Below, piece by piece: positions 32,681 through 41,252 of a stretch of 64,000 nt of DNA (position 1 is its first letter; each line of letters opens with the position of its first letter). Source of the DNA: Amycolatopsis sp. NBC_01480 (GTDB taxonomy: Bacteria > Actinomycetota > Actinomycetes > Mycobacteriales > Pseudonocardiaceae). Under the pieces are notes generated by a model. The model did not search any database. It had not been told where the DNA came from and saw only the letters and a program-made list of their open reading frames with translations. The position numbers and the translations under genes were made by a program. Location: positions 3,410,001 to 3,474,000 of the forward strand of contig NZ_CP109442.1 of assembly GCF_036227205.1 (NCBI RefSeq), read 5' to 3'.

Positions 32681-34225
32681 ATGAGCCCGGTGAGTCGCGC
32701 CCGCAAGAAGAACCCGCAGCCCGCAGCGCACAGCGTGAACGGTCTGTTCAAGGACGTCCTCCGGGACTTCTCCGGATTGGCGGCCGAGCCCGGCCCGTTC
32801 GACGTCGAGCTGCTCGCGTCCGAGGTGCTCGGCCAGTGGTGGGACCTGGTGATCGAGGGTGACGCCGAGGGCGGCGAGCAGCTCGGGCTGGAGCTGATCG
32901 CGTTCGCGCAGCGCAAGATCACGCCCGGGGCGGCGGCGCTGCTGGCCGCGTTGAAGGTCGTCGCGGAGACCGACGAGGAGCGCACGGCGGCGGCCGACGC
33001 GCTCGGCGTGGTGCTGGGCCGCGGCATTCCGGAGCCGGAGTGGGCGGCTTCGGTCGGCCAGGTGACGGTCGGCGAGTGCTGGCGCACCGGCGACGTCTAC
33101 GGCGACGAGTCCTCGCTGCTGTGTGTGTTCTCGCGCGGCGACGCGACGTTGGGGCTGTTGGCGCTGCTGGACTTCACCGAGCGCGGCCGGGTGCGCGACC
33201 TCGTGGTCATCGACGCGCCGATCGAGGTGCTGACCGAGATGCGCGCGCAGGCCGCGGAGGACGCGGAGCTGGTGGTGCTGGACAAGATCGAGCCCGCGGA
33301 CGCGCACCGGCTGCTCGTCGACGGCATCGCGGAGACTGACGGGATGGAGGAGCCCGAGGTCGGCGCGGACTACGCGCGGTTCCACGCGATCGCGCTGACC
33401 TGGTGCCGGGCGCTGCCTGAGCCGTCGGCATCGGTCGAGGTCCAGGAGTGGACGGCCGCGCAGCGTGAGGCGGCGGCGGACGAGTTCGTCGCGGCGTCCG
33501 GGCTGCAGGAGCGGGAGATCGCGCGCTTGCTCGTGGACGACGGGTGTGAGACCGAGCCGGCGAACCCGCTGCGCGTCGGGCCCGAGAAGCTGGCGCGGTT
33601 CCTCGAAGCGCTGCTCGGCGGCGAGTACGAGCTGGAGGACGAGGACGCGTTGGCGCCGGTGGTGCTGGCGTGGGCCGCGTGGGCGGGTGCGCGCGACGGG
33701 CTTTCGGAGGTCGCGGTGGCGGCGCTGGTCGCGGACGTCACCGAGTACCTGGAGGAGTACCTCGCCGAGGAGCCGGACGAGGACGAGCCGAACGACTACC
33801 TCGACGGCACCGAAGCGCCGGAGGAGGTGCTGGCCGTGGTCGAGCGTCGCCGCTTCGCGGTGCCTTCGCTGAACACGGTGATCGGCGACGAGGAGCTGAC
33901 CGACCTCGACCCGGGCGACCCGGAGCAGCGCCGCCTGCTGGTGATCGGCGAGCACCCGGAATACCACGAATCCCTGGCGGACGACTCCTTCGACGGCGAG
34001 CCGCGCCTGCACCTGGCCCTGAAGACGACCCTGGTCGACCAGCTCTGGGACGACTCCCCCGAGGAGGTCTGGCCGGCGGCCCTGCGGCTGGCCGAGCGCG
34101 GCCTCTCGCGCGACGAGGTGCTGGGGGAACTGGTCGCGGTGCTGGAGGGCCAGCTGGAGGAAACCGGGGAAGACCGGCTCGACTACGACTTGGACGGGTA
34201 TCGAGAGGCGTTGGACCGGGTCTGA
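32681..34225 (+). CDS. Large acidic protein of unknown function (DUF1841-like C-terminus)
   Basis: This protein of 514 residues is very acidic overall, with no signal or membrane segment. The N-terminus is basic (MSPVSRARKKNPQP). A C-terminal segment, EHPEYHESLADDSFDGEPRLHLALKTTLVDQLW, resembles the EHPEYH... pattern of DUF1841. The rest (GLFKDVLRDFSGLAAEPGPFDVELLASEVLGQWW; WTAAQREAAADEFVAASG) occurs in actinobacterial hypothetical proteins as far as I recall. Starts at 32681 and 32672 are both possible. It lies 104 bases after the preceding unknown gene; co-transcription is likely but a functional link is unproven. Confidence 0.68.
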   Translation: MSPVSRARKKNPQPAAHSVNGLFKDVLRDFSGLAAEPGPFDVELLASEVLGQWWDLVIEGDAEGGEQLGLELIAFAQRKITPGAAALLAALKVVAETDEERTAAADALGVVLGRGIPEPEWAASVGQVTVGECWRTGDVYGDESSLLCVFSRGDATLGLLALLDFTERGRVRDLVVIDAPIEVLTEMRAQAAEDAELVVLDKIEPADAHRLLVDGIAETDGMEEPEVGADYARFHAIALTWCRALPEPSASVEVQEWTAAQREAAADEFVAASGLQEREIARLLVDDGCETEPANPLRVGPEKLARFLEALLGGEYELEDEDALAPVVLAWAAWAGARDGLSEVAVAALVADVTEYLEEYLAEEPDEDEPNDYLDGTEAPEEVLAVVERRRFAVPSLNTVIGDEELTDLDPGDPEQRRLLVIGEHPEYHESLADDSFDGEPRLHLALKTTLVDQLWDDSPEEVWPAALRLAERGLSRDEVLGELVAVLEGQLEETGEDRLDYDLDGYREALDRV

Positions 34226-34420
34226 CTCGGGACTGAGCCTCTCGGCACTGAGCTCCCGGCGCTGCGCCCCCGGCCCTCACCCCCGCAACGAAACCCCCGC
34301 CCACCTCGGGGGGCGTCCCACGTCCAGTCTATCGGGCGGGGGTGCTGGGGCCGGGGTTTCGATGGGGCTGGGGGGTGAGTTGTCCACATCCGGGGGTGGC
34401 TGTGGATAGAGGGGCGGCGG

Positions 34421-34507
34421 CCTAGGCGGTCGGCCCGGTCGGGCCCGGAAATCAGCCCGGTGGTCTTGCCGAGGCGGCCTACGCGGTCGGCCCGGTCGGG
34501 CCCGGAA
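34421..34507. repeat. 30-bp direct repeat at the 3' end of a small gene
   Basis: 34421-34450 and 34478-34507 are identical over 29 of 30 bases (CCTA(G/C)GCGGTCGGCCCGG followed by TCGGGCCCGGAA), 57 bases apart. The second copy encodes the last residues (IPGPTGPTA) of the small membrane protein; the first lies just downstream. TTGTCCACA (34380-34388) and CTATCCACA (34401-34409, minus strand) precede the pair. Confidence 0.75.
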
Positions 34508-34640
34508 TGGCGTCGGCGGTCTTCGCGCGGCGTTCTCGCAGGGCCTCGTCGAAGTCGACGACGAAGGTGCCGGCGGCCATGGCCACCAGCAGGGTCAGGC
34601 CTAGTACTGCGCCGATCCAGGTCAGGACGATGGTGAGCAT
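34479..34640 (-). CDS. Small single-pass membrane protein (53 residues)
   Basis: This is a real-looking short gene: ATG at 34640 is preceded by GAGGAGG five bases upstream. It encodes MLTIVLTWIGAVLGLTLLVA followed by MAAGTFVVDFDEALRERRAK and TADAIPGPTGPTA. One membrane helix spans about residues 3-25, with a short charged cytoplasmic tail. I do not recognise a family. Its 3' end lies in a 30-bp direct repeat. It sits between the large acidic protein gene and coaA. Confidence 0.72.
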   Translation of the reverse strand: MLTIVLTWIGAVLGLTLLVAMAAGTFVVDFDEALRERRAKTADAIPGPTGPTA

Positions 34641-34803
34641 TGTGGCCTCCTCCCCAGGTCAGACGGTTTTTCCTGGTGAGTTCAGGGTCGCTTTCACACG
34701 GGCGGCCCGGTATCGGCCAACCGGTTAGGAAAGCCACTCGCCGATCGGCCGATCGGCCAGCCCAGGGTGACCCGGCGGGGCCGTGTGAGTGAACCGGGCG
34801 GCC

Positions 34804-35736
34804 TCAGAGCTTGCGGAGCCGGACGCGGTTGATCGTGTGGTCCGCGTCCTTGCGCAGCACCAGGGTCGCCCGGGGGCGGGTCGGCTTGATGTTCTCCATC
34901 AGGTTCGGCTCGTTGATCGTGGACCACAGGTGACGGGCCTCTTCGCGGGCCTCGTCGTCGGGCAGGCCGGCGAAATGGTGGAAGTGCGACGCCGGGTCCG
35001 AGAACGCCGTGTGGCGCAGCTTCAGGAAGCGCTCCACGTACCAGCGCTCGATGTCGTCGGTGTGGGCGTCGACGTAGATGGAGAAGTCGAACAGGTCCGA
35101 GACGGTCAGCCGCGGGCCGGGCTGCAGGACGTTCAGGCCCTCGATGATCAGGATGTCCGGACGCTCCACCACCTGCTCCTGACCAGGCAGGATGTCGTAC
35201 GCGAGGTGCGAGTACACCGGCGCCGACACGTGCTCGGCGCCCGACTTCACCTCGGTGACGAACCGCAGCAGCGCGCGCCGGTCGTAGCTCTCCGGGAAAC
35301 CCTTGCGGTGCATGATGCCGCGGCGGGTCAGCTCGGTGCGCGGGTACAGGAAGCCGTCCGTGGTCACCAGGTCGACGCGCGGGTGGTCCGGCCAGCGGGC
35401 GAGCAGCGTGCGCAGGATGCGGGCCGTGGTCGACTTGCCGACCGCCACGCTGCCCGCGATGCCGATCACGAACGGGACCTTCGTGCCGCGGCAGTCCTCG
35501 CCGAGGAACGTGGTGGTGGCTTCGTACAGCTGCTGGCGCGCCTTCACCTGCAGGTTGATCAGGCGCGAGAGCGGCAGGTAGACCTCCGCGACCTCGGCCA
35601 GGTCGACCTGCTCGCCGAGCCCGCGCAGCCGCACGAGCTCGTCGGCGGTCAGCGGCAGTGGCGTCGAACTGCGCAGCTCACGCCACTGCTCCCGGTGAAG
35701 CTCGACGTAAGGGCTGAGTTCACGGACCCGTGGCAT
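34804..35736 (-). CDS. coaA: Type I pantothenate kinase
   Basis: Phosphorylates pantothenate with ATP, the committed step of coenzyme A synthesis; cytoplasmic and feedback-inhibited by CoA in the type I family. The 310 residues show the P-loop GSVAVGKST (95-103), [29 protein letters not shown], the [26 protein letters not shown] segment, and the C-terminal [47 protein letters not shown]. Start: ATG at 35736 with GAGGAG four bases upstream, giving [13 protein letters not shown] as in other actinobacterial CoaA. An upstream open frame to 35844 is not needed. Confidence 0.96.
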   Translation of the reverse strand: MPRVRELSPYVELHREQWRELRSSTPLPLTADELVRLRGLGEQVDLAEVAEVYLPLSRLINLQVKARQQLYEATTTFLGEDCRGTKVPFVIGIAGSVAVGKSTTARILRTLLARWPDHPRVDLVTTDGFLYPRTELTRRGIMHRKGFPESYDRRALLRFVTEVKSGAEHVSAPVYSHLAYDILPGQEQVVERPDILIIEGLNVLQPGPRLTVSDLFDFSIYVDAHTDDIERWYVERFLKLRHTAFSDPASHFHHFAGLPDDEAREEARHLWSTINEPNLMENIKPTRPRATLVLRKDADHTINRVRLRKL

Positions 35737-35871
35737 CGCACACTCCTCGGCCGTCGCCTGCGCTGGCTCCGTCGTCAAATGCGGTTTTACTGCGCCTCTA
35801 ACGGTAGGGCCAACCCGACGTGAACGCGCTGTGATGTGATGCACGCGCCCCTATCCTGCGGCCAGCGAAGA

Positions 35872-36504
35872 TCACCGAGCGTGACGACGGTGGCCGAAGG
35901 CTTCCTCCCACGCCGCGGCCACCTGGCGCGCGCAGACGGCCGGCGGCACGCCGCCGAAGCCGGTGCCCAGTCCCGGCATCGCGATGGTGGTGACGTGGTC
36001 GCGGACCGGCCCGTGATCGAGCTGCCCGTGCTGCCACTGCAGGAACACCGCGCGCGCCGCCAGGTAGGGGTGGACGGTGTCGGCTGGCAGCACCTCGCCG
36101 GGCTCGCGCATGGTCGGCGCGCTGATCAGCCAGGCCGGCTCGGCCTCACCGGTCGGCACGATCACGGACTCGCCGATCGGCAGTTCCCCGCCGTACGAAG
36201 CCAGAACCGCGCTGCGGACGCTCTGCTCGACCCCCGGGAAAGCGCGCGCGTAAACCGCGTCGATCCCGCCGCGCATCCAGCCGTACGAGTTGGCCGGGCT
36301 GACCACCGCCTGCGCCGCGACGTCGAGCACCGAGCCGCGGTGCACCCGGACCCGGCCACCAGGATCGGCGAGGGTGGAGAGGGCAGTGGTCCAGGCGGCG
36401 GCAAGCGGTTCATCGACGGCGCACAACACCAGTTCCGGCGCCCGCGGTGAGGCCGGCGCACCGGCGTCTTCACGCCCGGTGTGTGTGCCCGATTCGGCGG
36501 TCAC
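35872..36504 (-). CDS. Macro-domain protein
   Basis: This protein of 210 residues has a macro domain, a fold that binds ADP-ribose and related metabolites. Typical elements are VSPANSYGWMRGGIDAVYARAFPGVEQSVR (the NxxG-like ADP-ribose loop with GGID), IVPTGEAEPAWLISAPTM, and the late IAMPGLGTGFGGVPPAVCARQVAAAWEEAF (GxGxGG phosphate loop). Start chosen at the GTG 36504 (VTAESGTHTG). It is divergent from pheA with a 97-base spacer. The substrate is unknown; other macro proteins remove ADP-ribose from proteins, nucleic acids or O-acetyl-ADP-ribose. Confidence 0.85.
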   Translation of the reverse strand: MTAESGTHTGREDAGAPASPRAPELVLCAVDEPLAAAWTTALSTLADPGGRVRVHRGSVLDVAAQAVVSPANSYGWMRGGIDAVYARAFPGVEQSVRSAVLASYGGELPIGESVIVPTGEAEPAWLISAPTMREPGEVLPADTVHPYLAARAVFLQWQHGQLDHGPVRDHVTTIAMPGLGTGFGGVPPAVCARQVAAAWEEAFGHRRHAR

Positions 36505-36601
36505 GCTTCTAGCATGGCAAAAAACGCCACCCGGCGTAACCGGTTGGCGTACCGGCTGTCCGAGTGAAAGTCGCCACGTGCGGGGTAAGTAGCCTGACGA
36601 G

Positions 36602-37507
36602 GTGTTGCGGATCGCGTACTTCGGCCCCCAGGGAACATTCACCGAACAGGCCGCCCGGGCGCTCGCGCCCGGCGAGGACCTGACCCCCTACGAGACGGTC
36701 CGGCTCGCGCTCGCGGCCGTGCGCGAAGGCGCCGCGGACGCCGCGTGCGTGCCGATCGAGAACTCCGTCGAGGGCGTGGTGCCGACGACGCTCGACGGGC
36801 TCAGCGACGGCGATCCGCTGGTCGCGGTGGCCGAGACGATCCTGCCCATCCACTTCAGCGTGCTGAAGCGCCCGGGCGGCGGCGAGATCCGGACCGTCGC
36901 CAGCCACCCGCACGCGCTCGCGCAGGTCCGCGAGTGGGTGGAGGCGAACCTGCCGGGCGCGACTCCGGTGGCGTCCTCCTCCACCGCGGGCGCGGCCGTC
37001 GGCGTGGTCAACGGCGATTTCGACGCGGCCGTCTGCGCGCCCGTCGCCGCCGAGCACTACCCGCTGGAGGTGCTGGCCACGGGCGTCGCCGACGTCCGGG
37101 ACGCGCAGACGCGCTTCCTCATGGTCCGCCGCCCCGGCGAGCTGCCCGCCCCGACCGGCGCGGACCGGACGTCGATCGTCGCGGCGGCCGTGAACCGCAC
37201 CGGCACGCTGGCCGAGCTGCTCGCGGAGCTGGCCGGACGCAGCATCAACCTCACCCGCCTCGACGCGCGCCCCACGCGCAACAACTTCGGCGAGTACCGC
37301 TTCTTCATCGACTTCGAGGGCCATGTCGCCGAGCCCCGGATCGTCGACGCGATGGCCGCGCTGCGCCGTCGCTGCCACGTGCGGTTCCTCGGTTCACATC
37401 CGCGCGCCGACGGGGTCGTGGCGACCATCGAGCCGGGCGCGGGCAACCAGGATTTCCTCGACGCGCAGGCCTGGGCCGACGCCGTGGTGAAGGGAGAGGG
37501 CGCGTGA
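36602..37507 (+). CDS. pheA: Prephenate dehydratase
   Basis: Converts prephenate to phenylpyruvate for phenylalanine synthesis. 301 residues: a two-lobed PDT domain (RIAYFGPQGTFTEQAA; CVPIENSVEGVVPTTLDGL; ASHPHALAQVREW; AQTRFLMV with the catalytic Thr-Arg-Phe) and a C-terminal ACT domain from about 190 (TSIVAAAVNRTGTLAELLAELAGRSINLTRLDARPTRNNFGEYRFFIDFEGH) with the Phe-binding GTL and ARP segments, so feedback inhibition is expected. GTG start at 36602. The stop overlaps the GTG of the next gene (GTGA). Confidence 0.96.
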   Translation: MLRIAYFGPQGTFTEQAARALAPGEDLTPYETVRLALAAVREGAADAACVPIENSVEGVVPTTLDGLSDGDPLVAVAETILPIHFSVLKRPGGGEIRTVASHPHALAQVREWVEANLPGATPVASSSTAGAAVGVVNGDFDAAVCAPVAAEHYPLEVLATGVADVRDAQTRFLMVRRPGELPAPTGADRTSIVAAAVNRTGTLAELLAELAGRSINLTRLDARPTRNNFGEYRFFIDFEGHVAEPRIVDAMAALRRRCHVRFLGSHPRADGVVATIEPGAGNQDFLDAQAWADAVVKGEGA

Positions 37508-38118
37508 GGCTGCTGCTGGTCCGCCACGGTCAGACGTCCGGGAACCTGCGGGGCGCGCTGGACACGGCGCTGCCCGGGCCGCCGCTCACCGAGCTGGGGC
37601 AGGAGCAGGCGCGGGCGCTCGCCGAACGGCTGGGCGGCGAGCCGATCGTCGCCGTGTACGCCTCGCAGGCCACGCGCGCGCAGCAGACCGCCGCGCCGCT
37701 GGCCGAGGCGCTGGGCTTCGAGGTGCAGGTGATCGAGGGCGTCAAAGAGGTGGCCGCCGGCGACCTCGAGGACCACACCAGCCGCGAGTCGATCGAGCTG
37801 TACATGAAAACCGTCCGACGCTGGACGCTCGGCGAGCTGGACGCGCGGATCCCCGGCGGCGAATCGGGCGCGGAGGTCCGGGCCCGCATGCTGCACGCGG
37901 CCGCCGAGCTGCGCGCGAAGCACGAGGACGACGGCCCGGACGCCACCGTCGTCCTGGTCAGCCACGGTGGGGCGATCCGGCTGGGCGCGGAGTGGCTCGC
38001 CTCGAACGTGCCGCCCGACCTGGCGAACAGCGCGCTGATCCCGAACACCGCGTTTGTCGAGCTGCTCGCCGAGCCGGATGGCTGGCGCTGCCTGACCTGG
38101 GTGGACACGCCGCTGTAA
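37504..38118 (+). CDS. Histidine phosphatase (phosphoglycerate-mutase-like) protein
   Basis: This 204-residue cytoplasmic phosphatase has the phospho-His motif LLVRHGQTSGN (RHG at residues 7-9), the second His in VVLVSHGGAIRLG near 158, and the acid residue between them (KEVAAGDLEDH). The family includes phosphatases of small phosphate esters; the substrate is unknown. It is translationally coupled to pheA by a GTGA overlap, an arrangement I recall in several actinomycetes, so a link to aromatic or general phosphate metabolism is possible. Confidence 0.92.
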   Translation: MRLLLVRHGQTSGNLRGALDTALPGPPLTELGQEQARALAERLGGEPIVAVYASQATRAQQTAAPLAEALGFEVQVIEGVKEVAAGDLEDHTSRESIELYMKTVRRWTLGELDARIPGGESGAEVRARMLHAAAELRAKHEDDGPDATVVLVSHGGAIRLGAEWLASNVPPDLANSALIPNTAFVELLAEPDGWRCLTWVDTPL

Positions 38119-38121
38119 GGG

Positions 38122-38167
38122 CTCGTGAGTGGCTATGACGGTTCTAACCGGCGTAGCCACTCACGAG
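38122..38167. repeat. Palindromic repeat, CTCGTGAGTG family (copy 1)
   Basis: Arms 38122-38135 (CTCGTGAGTGGCTA) and 38154-38167 are perfectly complementary; the centre holds TGACGGTTCTAACC. A related element lies at 56313-56362. Here it sits four bases after the phosphatase stop and may act as a terminator. Confidence 0.8.
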
Positions 38168-38289
38168 TCCTCGAACGGGTGGGCCACCGTCAGCCGTTTG
38201 GTGGGGAATTCACGGTCCCCGCGCAACCCGGTGCCGTGACCGCACGTCCACTGAACAGTGGTTCACCCCAGCACAGGGAGGCGAGTGAG

Positions 38290-38946
38290 ATGGTCAGTTT
38301 CAAGAAACCACGGATTTCCCTGGTTGTCCTTTCCGCGGCAGGCGCGTCCGCCGCGCTACTGCTTTCCGCCTGCGGTGGCGGCACGACAACCGCGTCCAGT
38401 GACACTTCGAGCTCAGCCCCGTCGTCGAGCGCTTCGCCCGCGGCCACGGCCAGTTCCAGCCCGTCCACTCCGGGCAGTTCGTCCGCCACGGGGGCGCCGG
38501 CCCCGGGCCCGGCACCGGACAACGGCCTGTGCAAGGCCGGTGACGTCGCGCTTTCGCTCGGCCAGGGCGACGCGGGCGCCGGCTCCGCGTACCGGCCGCT
38601 GAACATCAAGAACACCAGCGGCAAGCCGTGCACCATCCAGGGTTTCCCGGGCGTCTCGTACGTCGGCGGGGACAACGGGCAGCAGATCGGCCCGCCGGCG
38701 TTCCGCAGTGGTGAGAAGGGCGCGGCGGTCAAGCTGAACCCCGGCCAGTCCGCGGCCGCCGACATCCAGTTCGTCCAGGTGCGGAACTTCGACCCGGCGG
38801 TGTGCAAGCCGACCCCGGTCAAGGGCCTGCGGGTCTACCTGCCGCAGGAGACCGCGTCGAACTTCCTGGCCGACCCGGGCACCGGCTGCGCGGGCGGCAA
38901 CCTGCCCGGCAACCAGCTCAGCGTGAAGACGGTCCACCGCGCCTGA
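38290..38946 (+). CDS. DUF4232 lipoprotein
   Basis: This exported lipoprotein of 218 residues has a signal peptide with lipobox LLLSAC (Cys near residue 27), then a Ser/Thr/Ala/Pro linker of about 50 residues and a DUF4232 domain (GDVALSLGQGDAGAGSAYRPLNIKNTSGKPCTIQGFPGVSYVGGDNGQQIG) of immunoglobulin-like beta type with paired Cys residues. DUF4232 lipoproteins are common in actinomycetes and of unknown function. ATG at 38290 with GGGAGG upstream decides the start. It is convergent with the next membrane protein gene, with only three bases between stops. Confidence 0.9.
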   Translation: MVSFKKPRISLVVLSAAGASAALLLSACGGGTTTASSDTSSSAPSSSASPAATASSSPSTPGSSSATGAPAPGPAPDNGLCKAGDVALSLGQGDAGAGSAYRPLNIKNTSGKPCTIQGFPGVSYVGGDNGQQIGPPAFRSGEKGAAVKLNPGQSAAADIQFVQVRNFDPAVCKPTPVKGLRVYLPQETASNFLADPGTGCAGGNLPGNQLSVKTVHRA

Positions 38947-38949
38947 GGC

Positions 38950-39441
38950 TCAGCCGCGCGCGCAGAGCTGCTGCACGGTGACGATGGCGGCCTGCCCGGC
39001 GACACTGTCGAACCGGCTGGTCACCACCATCTGGTTCACGGCGCCGAGGCCCTGCGCCAGCGGCTGGTACCGGCCGTCGGAATCGGCGGCCGCCTGCGCG
39101 AGATCGTAGGCGGCCGCGACCCGGTGGACGGCGTCGTCGGAGAGCCGGGTGAAGGCGGCGGCGTCGTAACCGCCGGTGGTGTCGGGCAGGTGGCCTGCCC
39201 GGTACAGGCTCTGGCAGGCCGCCAGCGCGTCGTCGTTCGCGCCGCCGCGCTGGCCGGACAGCGCCCAGAGCAGGCCGAGCACACAGCAGCCGAGGACGAA
39301 GCCGGCGACGGCGGCCAGCACCAGCGGCCGACGCTCCCGCGGGGCCTTCTCGTCGGGGTCGTCGAGGGCGGGATCGTCGGCGTCGGGGTCACCGGTCTGT
39401 CTGTCGTCGTCCGGCAGCGACGGGGTGTCGATTGTGGTCAT
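38950..39441 (-). CDS. Single-pass membrane protein of unknown function
   Basis: This 163-residue protein has an acidic cytoplasmic N-terminus (DDDRQTGDPDADDPALDDPDEKAPRERR). One membrane helix spans about 40-60 (LVLAAVAGFVLGCCVLGLLWALSG), followed by an extracytoplasmic helical domain of about 95 residues with Cys near each end (AACQSLYRAG ... VQQLCARG), probably disulphide-linked. ATG at 39441 follows GGAGG at six bases. No family recognised. It lies downstream of the MFS gene on the opposite side of a short gap, both on the minus strand. Confidence 0.72.
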   Translation of the reverse strand: MTTIDTPSLPDDDRQTGDPDADDPALDDPDEKAPRERRPLVLAAVAGFVLGCCVLGLLWALSGQRGGANDDALAACQSLYRAGHLPDTTGGYDAAAFTRLSDDAVHRVAAAYDLAQAAADSDGRYQPLAQGLGAVNQMVVTSRFDSVAGQAAIVTVQQLCARG

Positions 39442-39498
39442 CGCGTACCTCCGCACCGGCCGGGTGATGTGCTATTCCAGCACCAAAGCCGGGCGAAT

Positions 39499-40740
39499 TC
39501 ACTGCTCGAGCGGTAGTGCGGGCCGCGATGAGGCCGTTTTGTCATCGATCGGGAACCGGCGCAGCGAAGCCGCGGCGAAAACCGTGACGGCCAGCAGCGC
39601 GACGCCGGACGCGGTGAACGTCCGGCCCGCCGAGCCCAGTGCCTCCGTGAGCAGGCCGCCGAGCAGGGCGCCGACCGGGATCACGCCCCAGACGACCGTC
39701 CGCCAGACCCCGAGCACGCGGCCCAGCAGCTCGCCGGGGACCAGCGTGTGGCGGACCGTCGCGAGCACGACGTTCACCGCCACCATCGCGGCCGCGAACA
39801 GCCCGAACAGCAGCGCGGAGGTGACCGGCTGCCGCGTCAGCCCCATCCCGCCGAAGCCCGCGGCGCAGCACAGGACCCCGCCGACCAGCACGGCCCGCCG
39901 GCTGAAGCGGTGGACCAGCTTGGGGGCGAGGCCGGCCCCGGCCAGCCCGCCGATGCCGCCGACGAAGGCGAACAGGCCGAACGTCGCGTCGGACAGCTTG
40001 AGGTCGTCGAGCGCATAAAGAACGAGCTGGGCCTGCGCCAGCTCGCTGAGCAGGCTGAGCAGCCCGGCGATCGCGAGCAGTCGCAGCATCAACGGGCTCC
40101 GGCGTAACCAGCGGATGCCGTCCGCGAGGTCGCTGCGGAAGCGCGTCGGCTCAGCCTGCTTCGGCCGGTACGTGCCGCCGAGGCCGAGCAGCACGGCGGC
40201 GGCGATCGCGAAGCCGGCCGAGTTGAGCAGGAACGGGAAGGTGGCGAAAAGCGCGAAGGCGGTGCTGCCGACCGGCCCGCCGAGGAACGTCTGGCCGACG
40301 ATCTCGCAGGCCTGGAGCTTGCTGTTGGCGCCCTCCAGATCGTGCTCGCCGACGACGGCGGGGATGAGCGCGTTCGCCGCGCTGTCGGCGACCGTCTCGG
40401 CCGTCCCGATCAGCAGGGCCGCGACGTAGACCAGCCAGATGCTCACCGTGCCCGCCGCGACGAGCACCGCGACCGAGCCGCCGACCGCCGCGCGCGCGAC
40501 GTTCGCGAGCACCATCGCCCGCCGCCGGTCCACGCGGTCCACCAGCGCCCCCGCGACCACAGCGAACAGCAGCCACGGCAGGAACTGCACCGCCGACAGC
40601 CCGGCGATCAGCACCGGGTCGTGCGTCAGCGTGGTGGCGAGCAGGGGGAACGCGACCTTGCCGACGCCGTCGCCGAGGTTGGACACCGCGCTCGACGACA
40701 GCAGCCACCTCAGCCGGTTGTCAGCGCGCGCTCGGCCCAC
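39499..40740 (-). CDS. MFS transporter, EntS/MFS_3-like
   Basis: This 413-residue permease has twelve predicted helices and the major facilitator motif A variant VVAGALVDRVDRRRAMVLANVARA between helices 2 and 3, with related sequences (GLAPKLVHRFSRRAVLVGG) in the second half. The overall pattern (NLGDGVGKVAFPLLATTLTHDPVLIAGLSAVQFLPWLLF) is that of the MFS_3 group including the enterobactin exporter EntS. The substrate cannot be told. GTG start at 40740. No siderophore genes and no iron box are adjacent, so an iron role is not supported. Confidence 0.9.
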   Translation of the reverse strand: MGRARADNRLRWLLSSSAVSNLGDGVGKVAFPLLATTLTHDPVLIAGLSAVQFLPWLLFAVVAGALVDRVDRRRAMVLANVARAAVGGSVAVLVAAGTVSIWLVYVAALLIGTAETVADSAANALIPAVVGEHDLEGANSKLQACEIVGQTFLGGPVGSTAFALFATFPFLLNSAGFAIAAAVLLGLGGTYRPKQAEPTRFRSDLADGIRWLRRSPLMLRLLAIAGLLSLLSELAQAQLVLYALDDLKLSDATFGLFAFVGGIGGLAGAGLAPKLVHRFSRRAVLVGGVLCCAAGFGGMGLTRQPVTSALLFGLFAAAMVAVNVVLATVRHTLVPGELLGRVLGVWRTVVWGVIPVGALLGGLLTEALGSAGRTFTASGVALLAVTVFAAASLRRFPIDDKTASSRPALPLEQ

Positions 40741-40898
40741 GGCGGTACCTCACTGGAGTCGGGTCATGACTGCTAGTGAGAGTGTAGGTCGACTGTCACC
40801 ATTCAGTGATCGATAGTCGCGATTGGTGACAAATCTTGCGCTCGGATGGCCGCGAGCCGCCGGAAACGGGAAATCCCACGTTCCGATATGCGGTTTTC

Positions 40899-41249
40899 TC
40901 AGCCCCAGCCGAGGTCGTGCAGGCGCTCGTCGTTGATGCCGAAGTGGTGGCCCAGCTCGTGCATCACGGTGATCAGGACCTCGGTGACGACCTGGGACTC
41001 CGTGTCGCACATGCCGAGGATCGGCCGGCGGTAGATGGAGATGCGGTCCGGCAGGACGCCGCCGTAGTCGGAGGTGCGCTCGGTGAGCGCGATGCCGTGG
41101 TAGAGCCCGAGGATGCCCGGGGACTCGTCGTTGTCCTCCTCGACCAGCACGACCACGTTGTCCATCGCGTCGGCGAACTGGGCCGGCACCTGGTCCAGCG
41201 CCTCCGAGACCAGCTCCTCGAAGCGGGCCCGGGTCATCTCGACGGGCAC
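40899..41249 (-). CDS. Small zincin-like metallopeptidase family protein
   Basis: This 116-residue protein has the zinc protease motif HELGHHFGINDERLHDLGWG at its C-terminus (HExxH plus a downstream Glu), preceded by VVTEVLITVM. It matches the short actinobacterial metallopeptidase family with a minimal zincin fold. Activity and substrates are unknown. The GTG at 41249 starts four bases after the stop of the septum-formation gene; an ATG at 41237 is an alternative. The two form an operon. Confidence 0.88.
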   Translation of the reverse strand: MPVEMTRARFEELVSEALDQVPAQFADAMDNVVVLVEEDNDESPGILGLYHGIALTERTSDYGGVLPDRISIYRRPILGMCDTESQVVTEVLITVMHELGHHFGINDERLHDLGWG

Positions 41250-41252
41250 GGG

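Noticed and set aside
39499..40740. Assignment of the EntS-like MFS as a siderophore exporter
   Set aside because: No siderophore synthesis gene or iron box is near; the family exports many compounds.
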